Assembly: GCF_022394535.1 (NCBI RefSeq)
Contig: NZ_CP089414.1
Span: 806,001 to 870,000, forward strand
Source of the DNA: Dyella terrae
GTDB taxonomy: Bacteria; Pseudomonadota; Gammaproteobacteria; Xanthomonadales; Rhodanobacteraceae
Length of the DNA: 64,000 bases
Direction of reading: 5' to 3'
Shown: piece after piece, positions 23,636 through 31,995 of the stretch
Position numbering within the stretch: position 1 is the first letter of the stretch
How the letters are laid out: each line of letters opens with the position of its first letter
The notes under the pieces: generated by a model
The model's input: only the letters and a program-made list of their open reading frames with translations
Told to the model about the DNA's origin: nothing
The model's database searches: none
Position numbers and translations under genes: made by a program

Positions 23636-24352
23636 ATGAATAGTTCCAATCAGTTGCTCGGTATCTATCGACAACGCCTATCGCTAAAAACGAATCAGGC
23701 CATCGCTGACAAGCTGGGCGTGAAACAGCCCACGGTAAGCATGTGGTTGAACGAGAAGTCGCACCCCAACGCCGAAGCCATTGCAGACATGTGCAAGGCG
23801 ACGGGCGAGTCATTAGCGAAATGGTTGCCGCTGATCGAATCGGAGCGATGCCGCACCGACGCAGACAAAAAGGTCTGGCTTCGACTTGCTCAAATGGCTG
23901 CGGCGATCACGCTGACAGTGGGCGTCTTTGGCCCCCACTCCACCGCTCGCGCAGAGGCCGGCAATTTCGCGAAATCAGCCGACTCTGTATATTATGTAAA
24001 ATCGCGTATGGACCTGCTTTGCGCCCCGAGCGTCTGGGCCGTCACCGTTCGCGAAATCGCACCCACCATAGATACGACCTCACCGGCCCTTGGGCCGGAT
24101 GGCGTGTACGTGGCAAATGGCTCACTGATCCGAAGGGCTGGCGCTGGACACCCGGCGAGCTTCTTCGGGTGTCGCGAGATGAATCTCGCATCGCCCAGCG
24201 TCCGGAAAATGATTCATCGCCTCAACTGGCTTTACCCCTACGTCCGCATGCCAATAAAGAACGCCATTGCGGCACTCAACCTGTTGAACCAGTGCAGGAT
24301 GCGGACCGTGCCTCAGAGGCGGAGTACACGCCACGGCGACGGGCACAGGTAA
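23636..24352 (+). CDS. Phage repressor (Cro/CI-type HTH), 3' end altered by integration
   Basis: The N-terminal ~65 residues are a helix-turn-helix (TNQAIADKLGVKQPTVSMWLNEKSHPNAEAIADMCKATGE). A hydrophobic segment (LRLAQMAAAITLTVGVFG) follows. The phage-encoded part ends at the dif core (SVYYVK, to 24002). In the prophage the frame runs on ~115 codons into scar DNA, ending at 24352. On the circle it would instead continue from 17471 as FLMRLRRLGKRLASRMIP to a TAA at 17551-17553, giving exactly 150 codons. It probably binds the three operators just upstream and holds the early operon silent. Confidence 0.78.
   Translation: MNSSNQLLGIYRQRLSLKTNQAIADKLGVKQPTVSMWLNEKSHPNAEAIADMCKATGESLAKWLPLIESERCRTDADKKVWLRLAQMAAAITLTVGVFGPHSTARAEAGNFAKSADSVYYVKSRMDLLCAPSVWAVTVREIAPTIDTTSPALGPDGVYVANGSLIRRAGAGHPASFFGCREMNLASPSVRKMIHRLNWLYPYVRMPIKNAIAALNLLNQCRMRTVPQRRSTRHGDGHR
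23975..24002 (+). other. dif-like site C (attR of the prophage)
   Basis: TCAGCCGACTC - TGTATA - TTATGTAAAAT. The XerD arm and centre are identical to site B; the XerC arm is unrecognisable. So the phage attP had a poor XerC arm and a good XerD arm, the type described for TLC-phage-like, XerD-first integration. Confidence 0.85.
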
Positions 24353-24399
24353 TCGATCTGGGCGACTATCGTCAGCAACGCTGCGCTGCTCAAGGATGA
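24008..24399 (+). pseudogene. Broken DUF3653-type gene in the scar
   Basis: The first segment (CAPSVWAVTVREIA) is in one frame. The continuation (HRYDLTGPWAGWRVRGKWLTDPKGWRWTPGELL ... RAQVIDLGDYRQQ) is in another. The residues equivalent to TWLQDRVYC of the intact copy at 17543 are lost, so a short deletion near 24055-24070 caused the frameshift. The C-terminal motif is still recognisable. Confidence 0.7.
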
Positions 24400-24472
24400 A
24401 CTGATACACCGGCACGCTCGCGGCCACCAAGACGGCAGCCAGCGTGTAATTCAGCACGTCAATCCTGCGCAT
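24122..24472 (-). CDS. Scar copy of the small membrane-anchored phage protein
   Basis: A 116-residue homologue of the ORF at 17706-18122. It keeps the N-terminal helix (VLNYTLAAVLVAASVPVYQF), CRNGVLYWHADV and CEIHLATPEEARRVSSASPSD. The frame is open although the phage around it is gone. It overlaps the pseudogene on the other strand. Expression is doubtful. Confidence 0.5.
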   Translation of the reverse strand: MRRIDVLNYTLAAVLVAASVPVYQFILEQRSVADDSRPDRLPVPVAVACTPPLRHGPHPALVQQVECRNGVLYWHADVGVKPVEAMNHFPDAGRCEIHLATPEEARRVSSASPSDQ

Positions 24473-24719
24473 GACATTTCCCTGTCCTTTCCGGCCAGGG
24501 TAGCAAAAGCGGGTTTGGCGGGAGGGTTGAGAAGCCCGAACCAGTGGGCTGGACGCCAATCCGAACGAACCGGGCCATGCGGCAACTAGGGGCGGCGTGT
24601 AGTCGTTAGCAACCGCACTGCCCTTCCACTGTGTATCCGAATCACGCGCTGCGTTGGCTGGCAATCGGTAGTTGGTTGAGACACTCAAACAGCTTGGTGC
24701 CAACGCATCGTATTTGCCG

Positions 24720-25901
24720 CTACTTCAACGTATAAGTCAGCGTGCCATATCCAAGTTGGTCGAATCCGCCGCTGTTGGGGCCGTAGTCGCCGCCACCACC
24801 TTCGGGGCGCACTTTCTCGGCGGCCATGCGGAGATAAGGAGCGTCCAGTCCTTTGAGCACCACGTAGTGGTTGTAGAACAGCTCCCACACCGGGCGGATA
24901 TCGCCGCGCCCGCCACTTGAGATGATTGGCTGCGTTACATCGCTGTTGCTATAGGTCGTGTAAGGAACGTCTTGCCCGAGGTTGTATTTGGCGATGTATT
25001 CCACGCCCTTGAGTGCGCGATTGTCGTCATAGCCGAAAAGGTCGTCGTGCTGATTCCAGGCCATCTGGCAGAACGCACCCAATAGCGCCACGTCGAGGGT
25101 ACTGTGCCCCTGGTCGCGCCCGCTTTCCTGAGTCTGCCCAAGGCCATCAGGGTAGATCTTCCACACGAAGTGTTCGATGGCCCCATTGCCTGCGCCGTGC
25201 TTGAAATACTCGACGGCCTCGTCGTAGATATCGTGGCGATCCGTCAGAATGCCGATGGCCAACATGGACGACATGTTGGCGAGATCCCAGTTGGCCCAGT
25301 AGTGATCGATCTTCTGGCCGTTGTGATGCACCAGAAACTGATGGTTCATCGGGTAGAAGACGTTGAGCATCATGGTCTTGAAGCGAGCGACATCCTGCTC
25401 CGGCCAGCGCTTGTAACTGCGCATGATCTCCGCCGCGTTGGCGAGCTGGTAGCCGTAAATGCCTGATGCCAGAAACTTGTCGGATGTGCCGTCGATCCCG
25501 GTCAAGGTCTTAGACCACGCGTCCAGAATGGCGATGGCCTTGTCGGCATAGGCGTCGTCACCACTCACCTTCCAGCGTAGGGCAAGCGCATACGCAGCCG
25601 CGGCGTCGTTGAATAGCGCTGCATAGTTCTCCCGATGAGTGCCGTCATAGCCACGATAGACAATGGCTTGGGGGTTCGCGGTCCACTTCAGTGACGCATG
25701 GGAATTCTTGATCAGCACATCCCAGCCATCCGTCCAAGGCTGCGCGCTTTGCGCCACCTGAGCCTTCATGCGGTCGAGATCGGCCTGGGTATGCAAGGCA
25801 CCCGGATGAACGAACGAACTCGCCATCACCGCCGGCGCGATCAATGCCAGTGCGACCGACATGCCGATGGAATAGCCCAGGCTTTTGAATAGAACGTTCA
25901 A
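24720..25901 (-). CDS. Alginate-lyase-family polysaccharide lyase, exported
   Basis: A 393-residue periplasmic enzyme with a signal peptide (GYSIGMSVALALIAPAVMAS). The alginate-lyase (alpha/alpha-toroid) fold is suggested by NHQFLVHHNGQKIDHYWANWDLANM and QESGRDQGHSTLDVALL, where Asn/His/Trp/Arg residues line the active site in such lyases. It would cleave uronic-acid polysaccharides by beta-elimination; alginate is the default guess, but other glycuronans are possible. No alginate biosynthesis genes are nearby, so it acts alone in degradation or remodelling. Confidence 0.8.
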   Translation of the reverse strand: MNVLFKSLGYSIGMSVALALIAPAVMASSFVHPGALHTQADLDRMKAQVAQSAQPWTDGWDVLIKNSHASLKWTANPQAIVYRGYDGTHRENYAALFNDAAAAYALALRWKVSGDDAYADKAIAILDAWSKTLTGIDGTSDKFLASGIYGYQLANAAEIMRSYKRWPEQDVARFKTMMLNVFYPMNHQFLVHHNGQKIDHYWANWDLANMSSMLAIGILTDRHDIYDEAVEYFKHGAGNGAIEHFVWKIYPDGLGQTQESGRDQGHSTLDVALLGAFCQMAWNQHDDLFGYDDNRALKGVEYIAKYNLGQDVPYTTYSNSDVTQPIISSGGRGDIRPVWELFYNHYVVLKGLDAPYLRMAAEKVRPEGGGGDYGPNSGGFDQLGYGTLTYTLK

Positions 25902-26339
25902 CGTGTCTAACTCCGAGTGAAAAGGCTCGCCTCTACAGAAAGTACGCCATCAAGGTTGAGCAGGCCTTTCACTGCAGCGATCGCGGCAAGCATAAATTGG
26001 AGCGCATGTCCGCCCGAAGTCAAAGCGATGACTGAGCGCAACTCCTCCATGAATCTACCCCCTGCCCTTGGCGACGCCTACGCGAAGCTTGCAGAAGACT
26101 CTTCGTGTCGCACGGTGACGGGGTACTCCATGCCGCCCCTGCCTCGCGCAATACATTTCCGTTACAAGACGTCCGTATAGACGTCCAAACTTCGGACGGC
26201 AATTCACGCCACCGTCACCACCTGGACACACTATCGGATAAGAATCCTCACCGACAATTTGGATCGATTTAACTCGATGACATTTTGCGATTCGCGCGAA
26301 CTGTCCGTCACCCCATGATCGTGCCGGCGAGAGGTTGCC
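25902..26339. other. Divergent promoter region with repeated CGTCC motif
   Basis: About 440 bp between two divergent exported-enzyme genes. GACGTCC occurs at 26168-26174 and 26180-26186, and CGTCC (26182-26186) pairs with GGACG (26194-26198). These could be operator half-sites. Short ORFs here are unconvincing. Confidence 0.35.
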
Positions 26340-27521
26340 ATGCTCAAAATTCAGCATTTTTTTCCGACGCATCGACAACACCACGGCGCACCACCGCGCT
26401 CCGCGACGATGCGCGGATCACGACGCCTTTTTCTGCTGATGCTTGCAGCATCGGCGTCCTGTGCGGCGATGACGGATCAACACGACCTTCGCCTGAATCA
26501 ACTGCAGTACATCGGTAGCCACAACAGTTACCACGCTGGATTGGCTGCCGGCGAAGCTGCCATATGGAAGCGCGTGGCGCCCGACATGTTCGCCATTCTC
26601 GACTACACGCACCCGGCGCTGACCCAGCAGCTCGATGACGGCGTGCGACAGATCGAACTCGATATCTGGGGTGATGCGAAGGGCGGCCGATACGCCCGTC
26701 CGGCGGTCGTCAACGAAGTAGCCAAGGCGGGTTTACCTGCGGATACCCCGTTCGCCGATCCGAAGATCATGCAGAAACCCGGGTTCAAGGTCATGCATAT
26801 TCAGGACATGGATCAGCGCAGCAATTGCGAGCCGCTGGTCGCGTGTTTGCGTGAAGTACGCGCCTGGTCAAAGGCGCACCCCGGCCATCTGCCCGTGTTC
26901 ATCTTGCTGGAGACTGAAGAGTCGCCACTGAAGATGCCCTTCCCTACCGTGCAGCCGGAGCCGTTCAATACCGCGGCGCTCGACGCGCTGGATGCCGAGA
27001 TCCGCTCGGTATTCGATCGCCACGAGTATCTAAGCCCCGATGATGTTCGCGGCGATGCAACCACGCTTAATAGCGCCATTCTCGCGCACGGCTGGCCGCA
27101 CCTCTCAGAGGCGCGCGGCAAGGTGATCTTCCTGCTCGATCAACGTTCGGTAGGCCCGGCGTACCTGACGGGGCACCCCTCGCTTCGCAACCGAGTGCTG
27201 TTCACCAATGCCGCGCCAGGCGATGACGATGCTGCCTTTACTGAGCTCAACGACGGAAGCGCCGAGGAGATCACCAAGCTGGTGAAGGCGGGCTATCTGG
27301 TGCGAACCCGCACCGACGCCAACCTCAAGGAGCCGGCGCGTAACGACACGACACGTCGGGATGCCATGTTCTCCAGTGGCGCACAGCTGCTAAGCACGGA
27401 CTATCCCGATCATGAGCCGGCCGCCTCCGGCTATATGGTGAGCTTTCCTGGTCATGCACGCGCTCGCTGCAATCCGCAGATCAACGAGGCGCACTGCATT
27501 GGGGTCGACCTATCGCAATAG
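26340..27521 (+). CDS. Phosphatidylinositol-specific phospholipase C1-like protein, exported
   Basis: Calcium-type PI-PLC-like phosphodiesterase, 393 residues from the ATG at 26340 (GAGAGG upstream). A start at 26409 would put the signal peptide RRLFLLMLAASASC at the N-terminus and is a serious alternative. Catalytic motifs: IGSHNSYH (first histidine), RQIELDIWGD (acidic metal ligands) and VMHIQDMDQRSNC (second histidine). It would cleave phosphatidylinositol or glycosyl-phosphoinositides to diacylglycerol and inositol phosphate. The TonB receptor and histidine acid phosphatase that follow on the same strand suggest joint use of the product. Confidence 0.83.
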   Translation: MLKIQHFFPTHRQHHGAPPRSATMRGSRRLFLLMLAASASCAAMTDQHDLRLNQLQYIGSHNSYHAGLAAGEAAIWKRVAPDMFAILDYTHPALTQQLDDGVRQIELDIWGDAKGGRYARPAVVNEVAKAGLPADTPFADPKIMQKPGFKVMHIQDMDQRSNCEPLVACLREVRAWSKAHPGHLPVFILLETEESPLKMPFPTVQPEPFNTAALDALDAEIRSVFDRHEYLSPDDVRGDATTLNSAILAHGWPHLSEARGKVIFLLDQRSVGPAYLTGHPSLRNRVLFTNAAPGDDDAAFTELNDGSAEEITKLVKAGYLVRTRTDANLKEPARNDTTRRDAMFSSGAQLLSTDYPDHEPAASGYMVSFPGHARARCNPQINEAHCIGVDLSQ

Positions 27522-27741
27522 GCGACAGCTGGTGATGCCAATCACCCACTTCCTTGGTTGAAGCCCGGACTGAACGGGTTATCCCAGGGGAAGGTGGGTC
27601 GCGCTCAAAGTACCCGTACGCACTACGGAAGAAGCCACACCGCCACATTCGTTGGCGGAAGGCACCCTGCTGCCCGGCGCAGCACAAGCACTACAGATTT
27701 TCAGAAAGAAGCTCTGCCCTTCCCCCAGGACCCTCCCCGCC

Positions 27742-30462
27742 ATGAATCAGCCGTACAAGCTCAACTTACTTGCTGTCTCTGTATGCCTCGGCCTTTGCCT
27801 GAGCTCCATTGCCTACGCGGACGATGATGCCGACAAGAAAACCAAAACCTTGTCCGAGGTGAGCGTGACCGCCGACGGCACGCCCTCTACCGGCACAATT
27901 GATGAACAGAGGCTCGGGGTCAGTGTCAGTACCGTTATGACCAAGCAGGAGATGAATGCGGTTCCTTCGGCCAACATCGCGGACGTGGTGTCCCATATGC
28001 CAGGGCTGTCGGCCTATAGCGACATGCATCTCGGGCAGGCCGCCACCGGCGAGAACGAGTACGTGACCATCCGCGGCCTGGACTCGAGCTACAACGCCTA
28101 TACGGTCAATGGGTTTGCGCTGCCGGAAACCGACTCTTCCACCCGCGCGATCTCACTGAACATGCTGGCGCCATTTGGCATCCAGTCGGTCAAGGTATCC
28201 AAGGCGCCCACGCCCGATATGCCGGGTGACTCTATCGGCGGCACCATCGACATGCGCACGCCGACGGCCTTTGATTTCGAGAAAGACACCTATGCCAAGA
28301 CCACGGTGCAGGGTCAGATGAATTCCCTGGCTTCCGATTTGGGCGTCTCCAACAAGGGCGGTACGGTACAGCAGGAGTTCGCCCGTCGGTTCGGCGAGAA
28401 CAAGGCGTTTGGCATCTATGCCGCCGCGTACTATGGAAAGAACAACAACGCGGCGGAGGCGGTTGCGCCCAACTCTTCTTACACGCCAGTGAACTCAGCG
28501 GAGGCGAACGCGACTGATCTTCGATATGCCGGTCCGCTGCAAAGCTCGCAATACAAGTACAGCATCTACACCAACCAGATCAAACGTTACGGCGCCAATG
28601 TTTCGCTGGATTGGCATGGCGATACGACATCGCTGTATGCACGTGCCATTTATGGCTCCTACAGTGTCAAGGGCGAGCAGAATCAGGCCTCGGCGCGAAA
28701 TCAGAATGCGACGGAGATTCTCCGCGGCGGCTACTTCAACACCCGCGATATCGACGAGAAGATGGCGTCGCTGCAGCTGGGCGGCGATAGTCGACTCGAT
28801 CGCCTTAGTCTTGAGTACGGCACATCGTTCGGTTACGGCAACCGCAATCGTCCCGATTATGTGGAAGCCAGCCTTTACGGCACACCGGTGCCGGGGCAGT
28901 TCTCGTTCGGCCTTGGCAATCCGACCTATCCGAGCATTGCCGGCAACCCAGCGTCGCTTCAGAACAATTTCTACAGCCTGGGCACCGATTCGTTCTGGAA
29001 GGTGCAGGGTCACAATGCCGGCAGCAAGGACACGCGCATCAACGCGCATGCCAACGGCACCTATCAACTGGACGATGGCGCGCTACAGAACATCAAGTTT
29101 GGCCTTTCCGCCGATACGTCCAAGCGCAATGCGTACGATCACCCCTTCTTCCACGACGACAACAACTTCGTCTACGGCGGCACTTACTTCGGCGGCCCCA
29201 GCTACCCCTACTACGCGCCGGGCGGCCCCACGCTTGCTGCCCTGCCAGGTCAGGTTATCAATGGCGCTTTCGGCGGAAAGTATGCCGGTCCGTTCAAGCT
29301 CATCGACCGCAACTGGGTGCTTGCGCAGGCACTGCCGTATCAGTACGTGAATGATCCCAACGGTGCGGGCAACTACACCGCCAACGACTACAACGCCAAC
29401 ACCACGTCCAGCCGCGAGAACATCTATGCCGCCTATTTCATGGCGACGGTGAACTATGACGCGCTGACGATACTGCCTGGTGTGCGCTATGAGCTGACCC
29501 ACTACTCGGCCAGTTCCTGGCAGTCGAATGGCGATGACGCCACGGGTCAGTTCGTCAACAATGGCCGCACGTATGGCGAAGTGTTGCCGGGTATCAGCCT
29601 GAACTACCGGCCGGACGACCTGACGGTGTATCGCGCGTCGTTGCGTCGCAGCTTCAGCCGGCCGGCCTTCGGCCTCATCTCCGGCGAAACCGTGTATTCG
29701 ATCGACGATACGACGGGCAAAGTGCTCGGCATCTCCAAGCCCAATCCGGATCTCAAGCCTACGACGGCAGACAACCTTGACCTTTCCGCCGAGTTCTATG
29801 ACGCCAATGGCGGCTTACTCACCGCATCGGCGTACTACAAGCGCATCAAGGGCTTCGTCTATACCTCGCAGGCGAACACCACCAACGACAGCACGCTGGG
29901 CGGCAATGTGCCGACGGGCACCATCCTCGAGAACGGCGTGCCCGTTACCACGCCCGAAAATGGTGGCACGACCACGCTGTTCGGCACGGAGCTGGCCGCT
30001 AGCAAACAGTTCGTGAGCCTGCCGGGTTTCTGGAGCCACTTCGGCGCCAGTGGCAATGTCACACTGCAACACAGCTCGGCCGAAAGCGGCCGTATTGATC
30101 ACCCAGGTAGCACCTGGCTACCGCGCGCACCGGAGAAGATCTACAACGCGGATCTGTTCTATGACGACTCGAAGCTTCGCGCCGATCTGACCTACAACTA
30201 CACCGGCCTGCAGTTGATCGGGCTGACCAGCGACCGGCTCGACTACTACCTGCAGCCGGTCAAGACGCTCAACTTCAACGCCACCTATCACCTGCCCCAT
30301 GGTGTCGATGTTGGCGTTTCGGTGAGGAACCTGCTTAACGAAGCGACCTTCTATGAGACGGAAGGCAAATCGAAGCACTACCTGGCCTACGACCCGGGTG
30401 CGGATGGTGCGTACGTGGATACGGGCCGCGTCTACATGGTCAACCTGAGCTATACGTTCTGA
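27742..30462 (+). CDS. TonB-dependent outer-membrane receptor
   Basis: A 906-residue outer-membrane transporter. The signal peptide is MNQPYKLNLLAVSVCLGLCL, continuing SSIAYA. The TonB-box-like TLSEVSVTAD comes next, then the plug (NIADVVSHMPGLSAY, VTIRGLDSSYNAYTVNG, VKVSKAPTPDMPGDSIGGTIDMRT), and a 22-strand barrel ending MVNLSYTF with the terminal aromatic. The plug motif 'DMPGDSIGGTIDMRT' is typical of the large Xanthomonas/Caulobacter-type receptors for sugars and plant compounds. No FecA-type signalling domain is present. Lying between a PI-PLC and an acid phosphatase, it may import phosphorylated inositols. Confidence 0.92.
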   Translation: MNQPYKLNLLAVSVCLGLCLSSIAYADDDADKKTKTLSEVSVTADGTPSTGTIDEQRLGVSVSTVMTKQEMNAVPSANIADVVSHMPGLSAYSDMHLGQAATGENEYVTIRGLDSSYNAYTVNGFALPETDSSTRAISLNMLAPFGIQSVKVSKAPTPDMPGDSIGGTIDMRTPTAFDFEKDTYAKTTVQGQMNSLASDLGVSNKGGTVQQEFARRFGENKAFGIYAAAYYGKNNNAAEAVAPNSSYTPVNSAEANATDLRYAGPLQSSQYKYSIYTNQIKRYGANVSLDWHGDTTSLYARAIYGSYSVKGEQNQASARNQNATEILRGGYFNTRDIDEKMASLQLGGDSRLDRLSLEYGTSFGYGNRNRPDYVEASLYGTPVPGQFSFGLGNPTYPSIAGNPASLQNNFYSLGTDSFWKVQGHNAGSKDTRINAHANGTYQLDDGALQNIKFGLSADTSKRNAYDHPFFHDDNNFVYGGTYFGGPSYPYYAPGGPTLAALPGQVINGAFGGKYAGPFKLIDRNWVLAQALPYQYVNDPNGAGNYTANDYNANTTSSRENIYAAYFMATVNYDALTILPGVRYELTHYSASSWQSNGDDATGQFVNNGRTYGEVLPGISLNYRPDDLTVYRASLRRSFSRPAFGLISGETVYSIDDTTGKVLGISKPNPDLKPTTADNLDLSAEFYDANGGLLTASAYYKRIKGFVYTSQANTTNDSTLGGNVPTGTILENGVPVTTPENGGTTTLFGTELAASKQFVSLPGFWSHFGASGNVTLQHSSAESGRIDHPGSTWLPRAPEKIYNADLFYDDSKLRADLTYNYTGLQLIGLTSDRLDYYLQPVKTLNFNATYHLPHGVDVGVSVRNLLNEATFYETEGKSKHYLAYDPGADGAYVDTGRVYMVNLSYTF

Positions 30463-30481
30463 CGCTCGGACACTCCGATGA

Positions 30482-30518
30482 TGCACCGATCATGCAGCGC
30501 ACCCGCATGATCGGTGCA
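30482..30518 (+). terminator. Perfect 14-bp hairpin after the TonB receptor
   Basis: TGCACCGATCATGC pairs perfectly with GCATGATCGGTGCA around a 9-nt loop, 19 bp after the receptor stop. TTTT appears 9 nt beyond. Probable terminator or mRNA-stabilising hairpin ahead of the phosphatase gene. Confidence 0.6.
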
Positions 30519-30564
30519 CGAGCTTAGTTTTCTCAGCGGCAAACGAAACCGCATGGACTTGCCT

Positions 30565-31809
30565 ATGAAAAACCCTCGCTACCGTCGCCGTGCCATCACT
30601 GTGTTGATCATGTCGACCTGGATGGCGTTCGCATCCGTCACTGCGATGGCCAGCGACGATATGCAACTGGAGCGCGTCATCCTTCTTTACCGGCATGGTG
30701 TGCGCACGCCACTTCCGGGTGAGATCCAGGCCAACGAGGTCAACGGAAAGCCTTGGCCAACCTGGAAACAAGCCCCCAGTGAATTGACTCCGCATGGCGC
30801 CAAGGGAGCCGAGCGCATGGGCGTGTACGACCGCGAACGCCTCGCTAGCGCGGGCCTGTTCCCTGCGAGAGGATGCCCTGCGCCGTCCAGCATCTGGTTC
30901 TGGGCCAATACGGACCAACGCACTATCGCAAGCGCCAAGGCGCTCGCGCAGGGTTTCGCCCCGGGTTGCCCTATCGCTATTGGGCATCTTCCCCAGGGCG
31001 ATGACGACCCTCTATTTCACCCCATCGAGGTGAAGGCGGTCGACTGGAGTGCGGGGGATGCGGTGGCATCCATTCAAGCGCAGACCGGCGGCCCGGATGC
31101 ACTGACTGCGCCCCATGGAGAGGCGTTGGCCACCATGGCATCGGTGCTGGGTTGCAAACCCGGCAGTACGCAACCCCTGTGCGACTCCAGCACGTGGCAC
31201 GGCGGTCTTGCGACCTCGCCAGACCAAAGCCACATGGTGCTGACCGGCCCTATTGCAACGACCTCCGGTACCGCGGAAGTAATGCTCATGGCCTATGCGG
31301 AGGGACGCGCGCTAAGCGATGTGGGCTGGGGGCGAACAGACGCTGCCAAGCTTGAGGAGCTTTCACGTCTGCATTCATTGCTGTTCGATATTTACGCGCG
31401 CCCAAGCTACATGGCGGAACGAGTCGCGTCGCTAATGAGCAAGCGGATCGTCTCGACGCTGCAAGATGCCGATGCCCCTCGCCTGAGTGTCATGGTGGGA
31501 AGCGACAACAATATCGTCGCGCTCGCAAGCGTGCTGGGTATTCACTTCAAGATGCCGGGTTACGGCCAGGACGACCCGCCGATTGGTGGTGCTCTCGGCA
31601 TTGAACTATGGCGTCGTCCAGCCACGGGCCAGCGCTATGTTCGCGTCTTTTATCAGGCGCAGACCTTGCCGCAGTTGCGCTCGCTCAGTGCGGATAAGCC
31701 CGCCACTTTGCTTTTGAATCCGGCAGGCTGCCCGACGAGCAAGGAGGGTTTCTGTCGCCTGGAAGCGGTGATTCCGTCACTCGAACGGGCCGCGGCACAC
31801 GTCAAGTAA
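30565..31809 (+). CDS. Histidine acid phosphatase (glucose-1-phosphatase/phytase family)
   Basis: Periplasmic phosphomonoesterase, 414 residues, with a signal peptide (RRAITVLIMSTWMAFASVTAMA). The catalytic RHGVRTP is present (LLYRHGVRTPLPG), as are WFWANTDQRT and several cysteine pairs. The distal HD(T)N proton-donor motif reads GSDNN: the aspartate is kept, the histidine is serine. It probably removes phosphate from sugar or inositol phosphates. An ATG at 30553 is an alternative start. Confidence 0.85.
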   Translation: MKNPRYRRRAITVLIMSTWMAFASVTAMASDDMQLERVILLYRHGVRTPLPGEIQANEVNGKPWPTWKQAPSELTPHGAKGAERMGVYDRERLASAGLFPARGCPAPSSIWFWANTDQRTIASAKALAQGFAPGCPIAIGHLPQGDDDPLFHPIEVKAVDWSAGDAVASIQAQTGGPDALTAPHGEALATMASVLGCKPGSTQPLCDSSTWHGGLATSPDQSHMVLTGPIATTSGTAEVMLMAYAEGRALSDVGWGRTDAAKLEELSRLHSLLFDIYARPSYMAERVASLMSKRIVSTLQDADAPRLSVMVGSDNNIVALASVLGIHFKMPGYGQDDPPIGGALGIELWRRPATGQRYVRVFYQAQTLPQLRSLSADKPATLLLNPAGCPTSKEGFCRLEAVIPSLERAAAHVK

Positions 31810-31995
31810 ATCGCTCGTTCGTGCTCTCCTTCGGCCGTCGAAGCAGCGCTTGCTGCATCTCGTAGTTTCCGCGGTAGCGGTTTGCCACTCTTCTGGCTCG
31901 CAATGGCGAATCCGCTCCACCAACGACACGAAATGACGGGTGCCACCGGCGGGCGGTGCTTACCATCAGGTTCTCGCTCAACGAGTCTCGACGCC

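Larger units (their letters stand above)
17460..23991. mobile_element. Filamentous (inovirus) prophage integrated at dif
   Basis: 6,532 bp from the core of dif B to the core of site C, a usual size for an inovirus. Minus-strand order: four tiny coupled ORFs, Rep, pV-like, a small ORF, pVIII-like coat, a 26-residue ORF, pIII-like, DUF2523 (pVI analogue), Zot (pI), and a membrane ORF. On the plus strand are a DUF3653-like gene at the left end and a repressor at the right end. No integrase is encoded, consistent with XerCD use. All modules look intact, so it may be inducible. Confidence 0.9.
24003..24530. mobile_element. Scar of a second, related filamentous phage
   Basis: The DNA right of site C repeats the gene order of the prophage left end: a broken DUF3653-type gene on plus, an antisense membrane ORF on minus, and the conserved non-coding block (24496-24527 identical to 18146-18177). 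Homology ends near 24530 and the rest of the phage is absent. An earlier dif insertion that lost most of its genome is the simplest reading. Confidence 0.75.
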
